Of a DNA stretch of 64,000 bases, positions 1 through 8,585 are shown piece by piece. Both the position numbers and the translations under genes were made by a program. The DNA comes from JAZGGS01 sp963714405 (lineage in GTDB: Bacteria; Bacteroidota; Ignavibacteria; Ignavibacteriales; Ignavibacteriaceae), in assembly GCA_963714405.1 (NCBI GenBank), contig CAVQOH010000006.1, positions 62,001 to 126,000 on the forward strand, read 5' to 3'. Under the pieces are notes generated by a model. It worked only from the letters and a program-made list of their open reading frames with translations, searched no databases and was not told the origin of the DNA. Position 1 is the stretch's first letter. Each line of letters begins with the position of its first letter.

Positions 1-495
1 GAACTCTCCAAGCCTTTCATCATCAGGAAGGAAGAACAAATATGGTTTGGCTTCAATCAAATCAACTGCATCGAGGAAAGTAGAGACAACAAATGGAGCC
101 ATTGGGTTTGCTGTGCTTATTTGATCCTGTACAATATCATCTGCAAATGTATCCTGCAAATCTGGTGGTAATATTTTTGAGGGATCTTTAGCTACTGAGC
201 GGAATTTCCAAATTTGTCCATTTTTACTTTTAAAACGTAAAGATTTTGTCTGCTGCCCCCCTCCCCTTTTTATAGGTACGATTCCCCCATCAAAATTATT
301 CAGATCAAGAATTTCAACTTTTAACGGTGTTGTCCAAACATCTCTCCAGTGTTCCCCAAAGAAAAGCTCGTGTAACCATCCTGCTTCATACTCCTCCCCG
401 GGAATAACAGTAATATATTTTATTTGCTGCTCAGATTGTGAAAACAAAGAAATAGTAATTATAAAAAAAAGTGAAATTATATTTAGGATTTTCAT
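1..495 (-). CDS. Exported protein of unknown function, N-terminal part (runs off the window)
   Basis: The reading frame is open from an ATG at 495 to the window edge, giving at least 165 residues. It starts with a short Lys then a hydrophobic stretch ending near 'LFSQS', a typical signal peptide, so the product is probably exported. The mature part carries a 'GWLHELFFGEHWRDVWTTP' stretch, then 'KRGGGQQTKSLRFKSKNG' and 'DIVQDQISTANPMAPFVV'. I have a weak memory of such sequences at the N-terminus of long surface proteins of Bacteroidota and Ignavibacteria, but cannot name a family. Function unknown; the C-terminus is missing. Confidence 0.65.
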   Translation of the reverse strand, partial: MKILNIISLFFIITISLFSQSEQQIKYITVIPGEEYEAGWLHELFFGEHWRDVWTTPLKVEILDLNNFDGGIVPIKRGGGQQTKSLRFKSKNGQIWKFRSVAKDPSKILPPDLQDTFADDIVQDQISTANPMAPFVVSTFLDAVDLIEAKPYLFFLPDDERLGEF

Positions 496-513
496 TAACT
501 GGCTGTGCATATT

Positions 514-882
514 TTAATTTTTACTTATTATGGTTAGGAAGCCCTTCCCGCCCTTACCCTCATCTGCTAAAATTAGTGAACCATCATCCAGAAAGGTAAT
601 CCCTTCCGGCTGCTTATGCTTTTTACTATCAAAAAGTTTTGCATCCAGAATTTTACCATCCTGTGATATTTCGATAATTGCCTCTTCATTAACTGAAATT
701 ATAAAAAAAGTGGTACTTATTGGATTCTTTTCAATTCCCGTTGGAGAAAAATTTTTAATATTGAGTTTTTCTTTTAATTCATGTTTTGAGATTAAGAATC
801 TTGGTTTAGATTCAAGGATCATCTTTTCAAGCTTAAGGGCATAGACTGCTTTAAAACCAGAAGAATAATATTTAGGCAGCAT
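514..882 (-). pseudogene. C-terminal fragment of an SdiA-regulated-like (beta-propeller) protein
   Basis: The 122-residue frame resembles the C-terminal half of SdiA-regulated family proteins: 'FSPTGIEKNP', 'FIISVNEEAIIEIS' and 'QPEGITFLDDGSLILADEG' are typical propeller blade elements. Family members are usually about 250-300 residues with a signal peptide. Here a TAA lies in frame two codons upstream of the ATG, and the sequence beyond (883-1000) shows no continuing homology. The N-terminal half is therefore missing, and I read this as a decayed remnant. A small independent gene is less likely. Confidence 0.55.
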
Positions 883-1117
883 AATTTAAGTTTTCTGTTC
901 ATTCTTTTATTAAAATTTTTCATTCAACTTATTAATTATTAAATATAATCAGAATTACAGATAATAATTGTGATTAGTTTTATAATTTAGGTTGATGCTT
1001 GTTCATCTTCTTTGAGTTAAACCATCAACCAATGGTTTTTATTTTCTGGAGAATTTATTTGTTAATATATAAAAAAAATTGTGAGGGTAAAATGAATCGA
1101 AGGAGAAGATAGGAATA

Positions 1118-3052
1118 TCAATCTATTGGTAAATTCATACGTTTCAATAAATCAATATAACGAGGATCACTATGAATATCTTTCCAGTGTTTACTCTTAA
1201 TAAAGTTCAATCCACCTAGTCTTTTATCACAAGCGGAATTAAGTAGTTCAAACGATTTATCAAAATTATCGAGACCCGTATAAATAATTGCTTTTTCAAC
1301 ATCAAGTGGTAAACCGGGGGTTTCCATTTCTGCAAGTTCTGTTAGGAATTTTTCTGCTTTATCAATTTCATTGTTTTTTGCATAAAGATATCCTAGCCCT
1401 GACAATGATTTATGTCTATATCCGGGAATTTTTAAAACCTTTTCATATGTTTCGATTGCTTTTTCAATCTCACCCATTTTGTAATATAGCCAGCCTTTTC
1501 CACTCCAGGTATCACCAAATTCAGGATCTATATCAGACGTCTTATCATATTGCTTCATTGATACTTTGAGCATATTAACATTATAGTAGTTAAACGCCAG
1601 CATTCCGCTAATCGGTGCATTCAAAGGATCTAGCTGATGTGCAAGTTCAGCTTCTTTCAAAGCTTTTTTATTATGGCCGAGTGTTGCTAACAACATTGCA
1701 TAATACTGGTGTGCTTCAGCATAATTTGGATTTATTTCCAATGCCTTTAGAAAGCACTTTTCTGAGTTAGCCCAATCCCAATCTCCAAAATAATGAACCA
1801 TTGCTAGTGAAACATGTGCTTCAGGTATGGAGTCATTAAGTTTTAAAGCTTTCAGAGCAAGCCGTTTTGCCATGGGATAAGAAACTTGTGGGGGCAAAAT
1901 TCCTACTGCCCCCAAAAAAACATTACAAGCAGAGAGTCCTGTATAAGGTAATGCAAATTCCGGCTCCATCTCAATCGCTTGCTCATAAATCTTCATTGCC
2001 TTTTTTACATGTTCAGGTGACCACTTATACCAGTAAAACAGAGCCTTTAAATAAAGATTGTAAGCCTCTAAATTATCCGTAGGAACTTTTGAGATCCTTG
2101 TATTTTGATTATTTACTGAGAGTGATTTTCTTAGTTGATTGGATATTGAAGCTGCTATCTCATCCTGCACTGCAAAAATATCTTCAAGATTTCTATCATA
2201 AATGTCAGACCATTTATGGTATCCATTTTCAGTATTGATCAACTGTGCTGTAACCCGTACCTTATTCCCGGATTTTCTAACGCTACCCTCTAAAACAGAT
2301 TTTACACCCAGCAGTTTTCCAATTTCTCTTATATCAGCGTTCTTTCCTTTAAATGCAAATGAAGATGTTCTGGAAGTTACCATTAAACCATCAATTTTTG
2401 CAAGAGTGTTTAGCAGCTCTTCAGTAATTCCATCACTAAAATACTCGTTTTCAGGATCAGCACTCATGTTCACAAACGGAAGTACTGCAATTGAGTTCTC
2501 AGATGTTGTGGTTCTACCTTTGAGTTGATCAGAAGTTGGAACTGTAATACCGTGTGAATTTACAGCGTACAAGCTTAATGGGATTTTTACATTTTTCAGA
2601 TCATATTTGCCCAATGGTGTTGTACTAATTTCCTTTTGATTTTTTAACTCATCATTAATTTTTCCTGATACTAATACACTACCTGGTATAGCTAAATTTT
2701 CAATACGGGAAGCAATATTAACTCCATCTCCATAAACTCCGTCATCGTCGTAAACCACATCTCCTGCATGAATACCAATCCTGAGAGGTACTTTAGGTTC
2801 CTGCAGCAATTCGCTTTGGATTTTAATACCGCAAAGTGTTGCTTCAATAGCGCTACCGAAAATAGCTAAAGTACCATCGCCATAATATTGAAGTATTTGC
2901 CCTAGGTGCTCTAATACTAATCGTTCAAGAACTTCACGGTGTTTATCTCTAAGGATTTTTGCATGTTTTTCATCTTCCTGCATCATCGCCGTATAACCCA
3001 CCATGTCGGTGAACATAATTGCGGCAAGCATCCTAATCTCTTTTCTCTGCAT
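1118..3052 (-). CDS. Class III adenylate/guanylate cyclase with TolB-like domain and TPR repeats
   Basis: Residues 1-170 form a class III nucleotide cyclase domain. The metal-binding Asp pair is visible as FTDMVGY (D16) and YGDGT (D59), and the transition-state pair as GDGVNIASR (N112, R116), so the domain looks catalytically complete. Residues about 185-310 match the TolB-like/FlgO-type module often found after such cyclases ('SIAVLPFVNMSADPENEYF'). The rest, about 330-640, is tetratricopeptide repeats. No signal peptide or membrane segment is evident, so it is probably cytoplasmic. It likely makes a cyclic nucleotide under control of the C-terminal sensor repeats; whether cAMP or cGMP cannot be decided here. 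It stands alone, with 170 bp to maeB. Confidence 0.85.
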   Translation of the reverse strand: MQRKEIRMLAAIMFTDMVGYTAMMQEDEKHAKILRDKHREVLERLVLEHLGQILQYYGDGTLAIFGSAIEATLCGIKIQSELLQEPKVPLRIGIHAGDVVYDDDGVYGDGVNIASRIENLAIPGSVLVSGKINDELKNQKEISTTPLGKYDLKNVKIPLSLYAVNSHGITVPTSDQLKGRTTTSENSIAVLPFVNMSADPENEYFSDGITEELLNTLAKIDGLMVTSRTSSFAFKGKNADIREIGKLLGVKSVLEGSVRKSGNKVRVTAQLINTENGYHKWSDIYDRNLEDIFAVQDEIAASISNQLRKSLSVNNQNTRISKVPTDNLEAYNLYLKALFYWYKWSPEHVKKAMKIYEQAIEMEPEFALPYTGLSACNVFLGAVGILPPQVSYPMAKRLALKALKLNDSIPEAHVSLAMVHYFGDWDWANSEKCFLKALEINPNYAEAHQYYAMLLATLGHNKKALKEAELAHQLDPLNAPISGMLAFNYYNVNMLKVSMKQYDKTSDIDPEFGDTWSGKGWLYYKMGEIEKAIETYEKVLKIPGYRHKSLSGLGYLYAKNNEIDKAEKFLTELAEMETPGLPLDVEKAIIYTGLDNFDKSFELLNSACDKRLGGLNFIKSKHWKDIHSDPRYIDLLKRMNLPID

Positions 3053-3224
3053 CTATACTATAATTAATACTGGTTTACTCAATCATTATTTTGTTTGCAG
3101 ATAATTTAAAGGTGGAATGGGCGAAAAGCAATTTTTTTGTTATAACGGAATGAATTCATTATAAAAAAAAGCGATTGAAACAAGATATTACTTCTTACCG
3201 ATTAAAAAAATTGAGATAATAATA

Positions 3225-5480
3225 TTAAGGTTTATTATATCGAGCATCTACAACAGCGATGGCGGTCATGTGAATGATATCATCCACAGAAGCACCTCGT
3301 TGAAGTACATGAATTGGTTTCTTCATTCCCATCAAAAGCGGACCTACAAGAGAGGCATTACTTAACCTATCTATTAGTTTATAAGCGATGTTACCTGAAT
3401 TAAGATCAGGAAAGATTAATACGTTAGCTTTCTCCTTTAAATCACTAAATGGAAATTCTTTATTGATAAATTCGTGTACTACTGCAGTATCAGCCTGCAT
3501 TTCACCATCAATCATTAAATCGGGTCTGCGTTGCTTAACTAATTTAGTGGCTTCTTTTACTTTTATGGATTCCGGGTAAGGTGCACTACCAAAGTTACTG
3601 AATGAAAGCATTGCAATCTTTGGAACTATATCAAACTCTTTAACAGTATTAGCTGCAGAGATTGCTATTTCAGCCAGCTGCTCTGCATTTGGATTAACAT
3701 TTACGGTAGTATCGGCAAAAAAGTATACATCCTGTTTGGCAAAAACAATGTATAATCCCGATACAACTTTAAATCCCTCTTTTATTCCCACGCATTCCAA
3801 TGCGGGGCGTATAGTATTGGGGTAACTGCTTGTAAGACCGCTTATCATGGCATCGGCTTCACCTAGTTCAACCATCATCGAACCATAATAATTTGGTTTC
3901 TTCATAAGCGCTTTAGAATCTTTAATAGTTGCACCTTTTCTTTCTCTCCTCCTAAAAAACACTTCTGCATATTTTTGGCAAGCAGGGCTGCTTTCCGGGT
4001 CAACTATTTCAAATAAACTTTCATCATAACCAAGTTTTTTTATTTCTCCTTTTATTACTTCCTTATTTCCAAGCAGAATTGGATAAGCAATATTATCCTG
4101 GCTTACAACGTGTGCAGCACTAATAATTTTCTCGTCTTCGCCCTCAGGGTAAACAACTTTTTTCGGCTGCTCCTGAGCTTTATCAATCATTACTCTAAGT
4201 AACTCTTTTGATAAACCAAGTCTTTCTTTTAGCCTTTCTTCATATTCTTCCCAATCTATATCTGTTATTTTTGCAACCCCGGTTTCAATTGCAGCTTTTG
4301 CAACAGCTGGAGCAACATACCAGAGTACGCGAGGATCAAATGGTTTTGGAATGATATACTCTCTGCCAAATTTAAAATCAACCCCGCCATACGCCTTAAT
4401 TACTGTTTCAGGTACTTTTTCTTTTGCCAATTTTGAAAGCGCAAGTGTTGCAGCCATTTTCATTTCTTCATTAATAGCAGTTGCCCGGACATCCAGCGCT
4501 CCGCGGAAAATAAACGGAAAACCAAGCACATTGTTAACCTGGTTTGGAAAATCACTTCGACCTGTTGCCATAATTAAATCGTCGCGAACTTCAACTGCTT
4601 CGTCATACATAATCTCGGGATCAGGATTAGCCATAGCAAAAATAATTGGATTTTCAGCCATTTCTTTTACCATCTCCTGGCTAACAACACCACCCACAGA
4701 AAGTCCAACAAATACATCGGCACCCTTCATTGCTGCTTCTAATGAAGGATAACCCTTATCCTGTGCAAATTCAATTTTGTATTTATTCAGGTCAGTTCTA
4801 TCCTTGGTTATGCATCCTTTGGAATCGAACATATAAATGTTTTCTCTCTTCGCTCCAGCACGCACATACAATTTACTGCAGGAAATTGCAGATGCACCTG
4901 CACCATTAACAACGATTCTTAGGTCTTTAAGATTTTTTCCTGAAAGTTCTGCTGCATTAATAAGAGCAGCACATGATATGATTGCAGTTCCATGCTGGTC
5001 ATCGTGGAAAACTGGTATTTTCATTGTTTCTTTTAATGTTTCTTCAATTTCAAAACATTCAGGTGCCTTAATATCTTCAAGGTTTATTCCGCCGAAGGTG
5101 GGTTCGAGAACTTCTACAGTTCTGATTATTTCTTTGGGATCTTTACTGTTAAGTTCGATATCAAATACATCTATATCAGCAAATCTTTTGAATAGAACTC
5201 CTTTGCCTTCCATTACAGGTTTTCCCGCTTCTGCTCCAATATCACCAAGACCTAAAACAGCACTTCCGTTTGAAACAACTGCAACCAGGTTTCCTTTTGC
5301 AGTATATTTATAAACATCATCAATATTTTTTTCTATCTCTCTGCATGGTTCGGCAACACCGGGTGAGTATGCTAAGGAAAGATCTCTTGATGTGAGACAA
5401 GGTTTTGTTGCCACAACCTCTATTTTCCCTTTCCGCTCCGACGAGTGATACTCTAATGCTTCTTCTTTTCTTATTTTCAT
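3225..5480 (-). CDS. maeB: NADP-dependent malic enzyme fused to a phosphate acetyltransferase-like domain
   Basis: At 751 residues this has the classic MaeB layout. Residues 1-155 are the malic enzyme N-domain ('SLAYSPGVAEPC'). 'HDDQHGTAI' near 160 and 'NGAGASAIS' near 190 mark the active-site and dinucleotide-binding region. From about 430 a phosphotransacetylase-like domain follows ('VVYPEGEDEKIISAA'). It oxidatively decarboxylates malate to pyruvate; the PTA-like part in known MaeB proteins is regulatory (acetyl-CoA sensing) rather than a working transferase. The ATG at 5480 has AGGAGC about 10 bp upstream. It stands alone as a monocistronic gene. Confidence 0.95.
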   Translation of the reverse strand: MKIRKEEALEYHSSERKGKIEVVATKPCLTSRDLSLAYSPGVAEPCREIEKNIDDVYKYTAKGNLVAVVSNGSAVLGLGDIGAEAGKPVMEGKGVLFKRFADIDVFDIELNSKDPKEIIRTVEVLEPTFGGINLEDIKAPECFEIEETLKETMKIPVFHDDQHGTAIISCAALINAAELSGKNLKDLRIVVNGAGASAISCSKLYVRAGAKRENIYMFDSKGCITKDRTDLNKYKIEFAQDKGYPSLEAAMKGADVFVGLSVGGVVSQEMVKEMAENPIIFAMANPDPEIMYDEAVEVRDDLIMATGRSDFPNQVNNVLGFPFIFRGALDVRATAINEEMKMAATLALSKLAKEKVPETVIKAYGGVDFKFGREYIIPKPFDPRVLWYVAPAVAKAAIETGVAKITDIDWEEYEERLKERLGLSKELLRVMIDKAQEQPKKVVYPEGEDEKIISAAHVVSQDNIAYPILLGNKEVIKGEIKKLGYDESLFEIVDPESSPACQKYAEVFFRRRERKGATIKDSKALMKKPNYYGSMMVELGEADAMISGLTSSYPNTIRPALECVGIKEGFKVVSGLYIVFAKQDVYFFADTTVNVNPNAEQLAEIAISAANTVKEFDIVPKIAMLSFSNFGSAPYPESIKVKEATKLVKQRRPDLMIDGEMQADTAVVHEFINKEFPFSDLKEKANVLIFPDLNSGNIAYKLIDRLSNASLVGPLLMGMKKPIHVLQRGASVDDIIHMTAIAVVDARYNKP

Positions 5481-5830
5481 TCTAAGCTCCTAAAAAAATA
5501 TTTTTTATCGGTTTATACCATAATAATAATATAGTGAATTAAGTTGCCCGCACTGTAGTTGTACTATTTTCATAACTGATAAGAATGTAAGAAAGTAAGT
5601 TATAGTGATTGATGTGGGAGGTACATTTTTCCCTTAATATTTCTTCTTCGTTACAATATAATTATTATACCATCGTCTCCAGATTCAGCAAAAATTTAGT
5701 AAACTACAGAGTAAAGTTAGCGTAATTTTTATAAATTTACTAAAATATTTGATTTACAAGCCATTTTTAACACTTTTTAGCGCAAAATTTTATTGTATCA
5801 ATAGTATTTATTGTTAACAAATTCAGAGAT
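5481..5830. other. Intergenic region with no gene seen
   Basis: These 350 bp separate maeB from the queuosine transporter gene. I see the ribosome-binding site of maeB at its left edge, but no reading frame of note, no tRNA, and no stem-loop followed by a T-run. A promoter for maeB should lie here, but no convincing TTG/TAnnTTTG pair was found. Confidence 0.5.
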
Positions 5831-6613
5831 TTATTTAATGCCAGATGATTGAGATGCTTCTTTAATAAGTTTATCCGAAAGCTCCTTCCCGAGATACTTA
5901 TCAATAAAATAATGCAGCACATAGAGTGATGGAGTTAAGAAAACGGCAACAAAAAATTTATAAATATAGTTGACAACACCAATGGCTAAAACAAGTTTTA
6001 AATCCCAGCCAGCTCCAATATAGAAAGCAATAAAAAGTACTACAAAACTGTCTATGAACTGTGAAACCAAAGTTGAACCGGTTGCTCTTAACCAGATTTT
6101 GGAACTACCCGTAAAACTTCTTAGGTAGTGAAATACAGTAACATCAACAACCTGCCCTACGAGAAATGCAACAAGTGAACCGATAATAATCCACAATCCC
6201 TGTCCAAAAATTGTATTGAAAGCAACATCCATATTTAATATTCCATGAGGAGTTGCTCTTTCAATCCAAAAATCTGCCGGATTAAGTTGAATTGAGAAGA
6301 ACACCATCAGGTATGCATAACCAATCAATGCTGCAGCAGTGAAAGACATATATCTTACACCCTTTCGGCCAAAGTATTCATTTATAATATCTGTCATTAT
6401 AAACACAACCGGCCAGAGCAGCACTCCTGCAGTAAGATTAAATGAAAGATCATCAAATCCAAAGAGTGAAATTTTTACCGGATCTAAACCAAAAAATTTT
6501 TCAAGTGAAAATATTTTAACACCTAAAAATTCTGCGAGTAAGGCATTTGCCACAAAGAATGCTCCCAGCAGAAAAAATAATTTTGAACTTTTGTTTTGCA
6601 TATAATTTTTCAA
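5831..6613 (-). CDS. yhhQ: Queuosine precursor transporter (YhhQ/COG1738 family)
   Basis: A 260-residue, very hydrophobic protein with about six membrane segments. Diagnostic stretches are 'LLWPVVFIMTDIINEYFGR' near 65-85 and 'TGSSKIWLRATGSTLVSQFIDSFVV' near 170-190, with the conserved FGRK and QFIDS motifs of the YhhQ family. Members import preQ0/preQ1 for queuosine modification of tRNA. The gene is alone, 34 bp downstream of a terminator that ends the DUF6600 gene, so its leader is too short for a preQ1 riboswitch. Assignment to the family is firm; the exact substrate is inferred. Confidence 0.88.
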   Translation of the reverse strand: MKNYMQNKSSKLFFLLGAFFVANALLAEFLGVKIFSLEKFFGLDPVKISLFGFDDLSFNLTAGVLLWPVVFIMTDIINEYFGRKGVRYMSFTAAALIGYAYLMVFFSIQLNPADFWIERATPHGILNMDVAFNTIFGQGLWIIIGSLVAFLVGQVVDVTVFHYLRSFTGSSKIWLRATGSTLVSQFIDSFVVLFIAFYIGAGWDLKLVLAIGVVNYIYKFFVAVFLTPSLYVLHYFIDKYLGKELSDKLIKEASQSSGIK

Positions 6614-6641
6614 TCAATTTAAATGACTATACTGAATATAT

Positions 6642-6680
6642 AAAAAAAGCGGTACCAATTAAATTAAATTGGTACCGCTT
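6642..6680 (-). terminator. Rho-independent terminator of the DUF6600 gene
   Basis: Perfect 14-bp inverted repeat AAGCGGTACCAATT (6647-6660) and its complement (6667-6680) around a 6-nt loop. On the minus strand the stem is followed by a run of seven T. It lies 33 bp after the stop codon of the DUF6600 gene. Confidence 0.85.
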
Positions 6681-6712
6681 ATTGCGTGGAGAGATGGATG
6701 AATTAGGAATAT

Positions 6713-8134
6713 TTATCTGGTTCTTTTTCTGTTCGTATTGTTTTTATTCGTGTTCCTTTGCTGAGTGTTGTTGCGTTTTACATTATTGTTATTTTTATTT
6801 TGATTCGTAACTCTTGTGTTGTTGTTTGTATTACTTTTTCTTTCAACCCTTTGCGTAGTATTATTTTTCTTAACAACATCGTTACGCTTATTAGTATTAA
6901 CCTGTGTACGCTTATCTCTATTTACATTGTTCTTATTTACGGTTTTATTTTTATTAACAATGTTTTTATCATTCCTTTTGTTCGTATTGGTATTTACCTG
7001 TTTCTTATCATTCCTTTGAACATTGTTTTTATTAACCGTAGTATTTCTTTTTACTTCATTCTTATTGGTTCTCGTATTCTTATCAACATTATTCCTGTTG
7101 GAGTTGTTGTTATTATTTCTATTAGTATTAACCTGCTTACGATTGTCCTGAGTTTGCGTTTGATTACGCTTAACGGTTGTTTTATCATTTCTGTTGTTTT
7201 TCACATCGTTTCTGTTTACAGTGTTTTGTCTGGTTTCATTTTTTTGCTTATCAATATTTCTATTGTTACCGTTACCTTGTTTCGTAAGCGTAGTTGTTCT
7301 ATTTTTATCACCAATTTCAACCCTATTCACATCAAGTGATGTTCTTCTGCGATCTTTCTTAACATTCATATTCTTAACATCATTTCTGGTAAGTTGATCC
7401 CTGGAAACATCAAGCGTTCTTACTTCATCACCGTTGCGGGTTCCACCTCTAAATTTCTGAGGATCGCGCACCCTAGTTATTTCTCGCTGCCTGATTTCCT
7501 GCCCTGATCTTACCCTTACATATTCTATATCTATTCCCCTGTTCTGAACTCTTCCATCACGATAGCGATAGTTGGTTCTATAGGTTGTGTTAGAATAAAC
7601 CCTGTACCTATACTCGGGGGCAACATAATAGTTGTAAGGATACTGGTGGCAGAAGTTATTATAAGTTATAAAATGCCAGTGATGGTACGGAGAATGGTAA
7701 ACGTGAGTAAAATGAATTCCTATAGAGATCGAAAAAGTAGCATAAGGATGTAAAGGAGCCCATCCGATATAATCGTTACTGTATCTCCATTCTACCCATG
7801 CAGGAGCCCATTCATAATCAGGATACCATAGCCATCCGTAATAATCATCGTAGAACCATCTTCCGTAATGATAAGTTACATAACCAAATGATTCATACGA
7901 ATCCCAGTACCAGCCATCGTATGTCCATATCCATCTTCCCATACTGTATGGTGCCCAACCTGTTTGCATAATGGTTGGCTGCCAAACAACAACACCGTAG
8001 TCTATTTCTATCCATTGCCCGTATGGAGCAAGTTCTGTATAAAAATAGCCGCCGTAATTGTGATTCCTTTTTGCTTCTGATGTGAATGCTGCAAAAACAA
8101 AAAGTACTGCTGAATAAATAATTAACCGTTTCAT
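6713..8134 (-). CDS. DUF6600-type exported protein with long Asn/Arg/Lys-rich tail
   Basis: The ATG at 8134 follows a GGAGG ribosome-binding site and gives 473 residues. Residues 1-21 are a signal peptide. Residues 25-190 are extremely rich in Trp and Tyr and repeat 'YGRWxW..YGWxWxPDYEWAPAWVEWRYSNDYIGWAPL'-like units, which I recognise as the DUF6600 domain. From about residue 270 the chain is low-complexity and basic, built of runs such as NRNNNNNSNRNN and VNKNNVNR. The domain is common in exported proteins of several phyla but its function is unknown. The tail should be disordered and strongly positive, so binding of nucleic acid or polyanionic matrix is possible (inference). Confidence 0.8.
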   Translation of the reverse strand: MKRLIIYSAVLFVFAAFTSEAKRNHNYGGYFYTELAPYGQWIEIDYGVVVWQPTIMQTGWAPYSMGRWIWTYDGWYWDSYESFGYVTYHYGRWFYDDYYGWLWYPDYEWAPAWVEWRYSNDYIGWAPLHPYATFSISIGIHFTHVYHSPYHHWHFITYNNFCHQYPYNYYVAPEYRYRVYSNTTYRTNYRYRDGRVQNRGIDIEYVRVRSGQEIRQREITRVRDPQKFRGGTRNGDEVRTLDVSRDQLTRNDVKNMNVKKDRRRTSLDVNRVEIGDKNRTTTLTKQGNGNNRNIDKQKNETRQNTVNRNDVKNNRNDKTTVKRNQTQTQDNRKQVNTNRNNNNNSNRNNVDKNTRTNKNEVKRNTTVNKNNVQRNDKKQVNTNTNKRNDKNIVNKNKTVNKNNVNRDKRTQVNTNKRNDVVKKNNTTQRVERKSNTNNNTRVTNQNKNNNNVKRNNTQQRNTNKNNTNRKRTR

Positions 8135-8169
8135 AATACACCTCCGTTAAAGTGTTTATGCTTATTAGC

Positions 8170-8177
8170 CAAAGTTA
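8170..8177 (-). promoter_or_regulatory. Possible -7 box (TAACTTTG) for the DUF6600 gene
   Basis: Read on the minus strand, TAACTTTG matches the Bacteroidota -7 consensus TAnnTTTG and lies 36 bp upstream of the start codon. No TTG at the expected -33 distance is visible, so the call is weak. Confidence 0.3.
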
Positions 8178-8330
8178 GTGCCATTTAAAAAGGTTTGTTT
8201 TTGGTTCAGTTTTAAAGTTTTTGATTGAGATATGTATAATAATTTGTACAGTTACTAGCCAATATAATTCATCAAATGCTGCATATTGTAATCAAGAATT
8301 CAATGCTGGATTACAGCACTGGTTATCTAA

Positions 8331-8425
8331 CCAGTGAAAAAAAAATAAATAGGATAACATTATTAGCTTCAGCACTCCAGAGACCGTTTATATCCAGGTT
8401 AAATCTAAAATTTCCGTATTATTTT
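8331..8425 (-). pseudogene. Decayed 3' end of a DUF5916 gene (remnant A)
   Basis: On the minus strand this stretch translates as 'GNFRFNLDINGLWSAEANNVIL', which aligns with 'GDFRFSRDLSNLWNAEADNVFL' at the end of the intact DUF5916 protein encoded at 12523-15177. The frame then breaks in a run of eight T; in the shifted frame 'FHWLDN' replaces 'FSYWLDI'. A stop lies just upstream of the homologous part. Only the last 30 or so codons survive. It fills part of the 450-bp gap between the DUF6600 gene and the next gene. Confidence 0.7.
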
Positions 8426-8585
8426 AATTTTCACTGCTGATAATAGTATTGCCAATTTGAAGAAGAGCAATCATTTTATTTGTAAATTTGAATAAAATAA
8501 AATTATAAATCTTCTGAAATTAAAATATGGAGAATAATATGTACTACTTATTTGTACAATAAAGGATATTAACAGTTTTAAGAAG

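Noticed and set aside
6614..6712. preQ1 riboswitch before the queuosine transporter gene
   Set aside because: Only 34 bp separate the start codon from the terminator hairpin of the next gene, and no preQ1 pseudoknot pattern is seen.
6758..7397. Long hydrophobic plus-strand frames (up to 193 codons)
   Set aside because: They are the complement of the Asn/Lys/Arg-rich tail of the DUF6600 gene; AAT/AAC/AAA codons read backwards give Ile, Val, Phe and Leu. No ribosome-binding site or family supports them.
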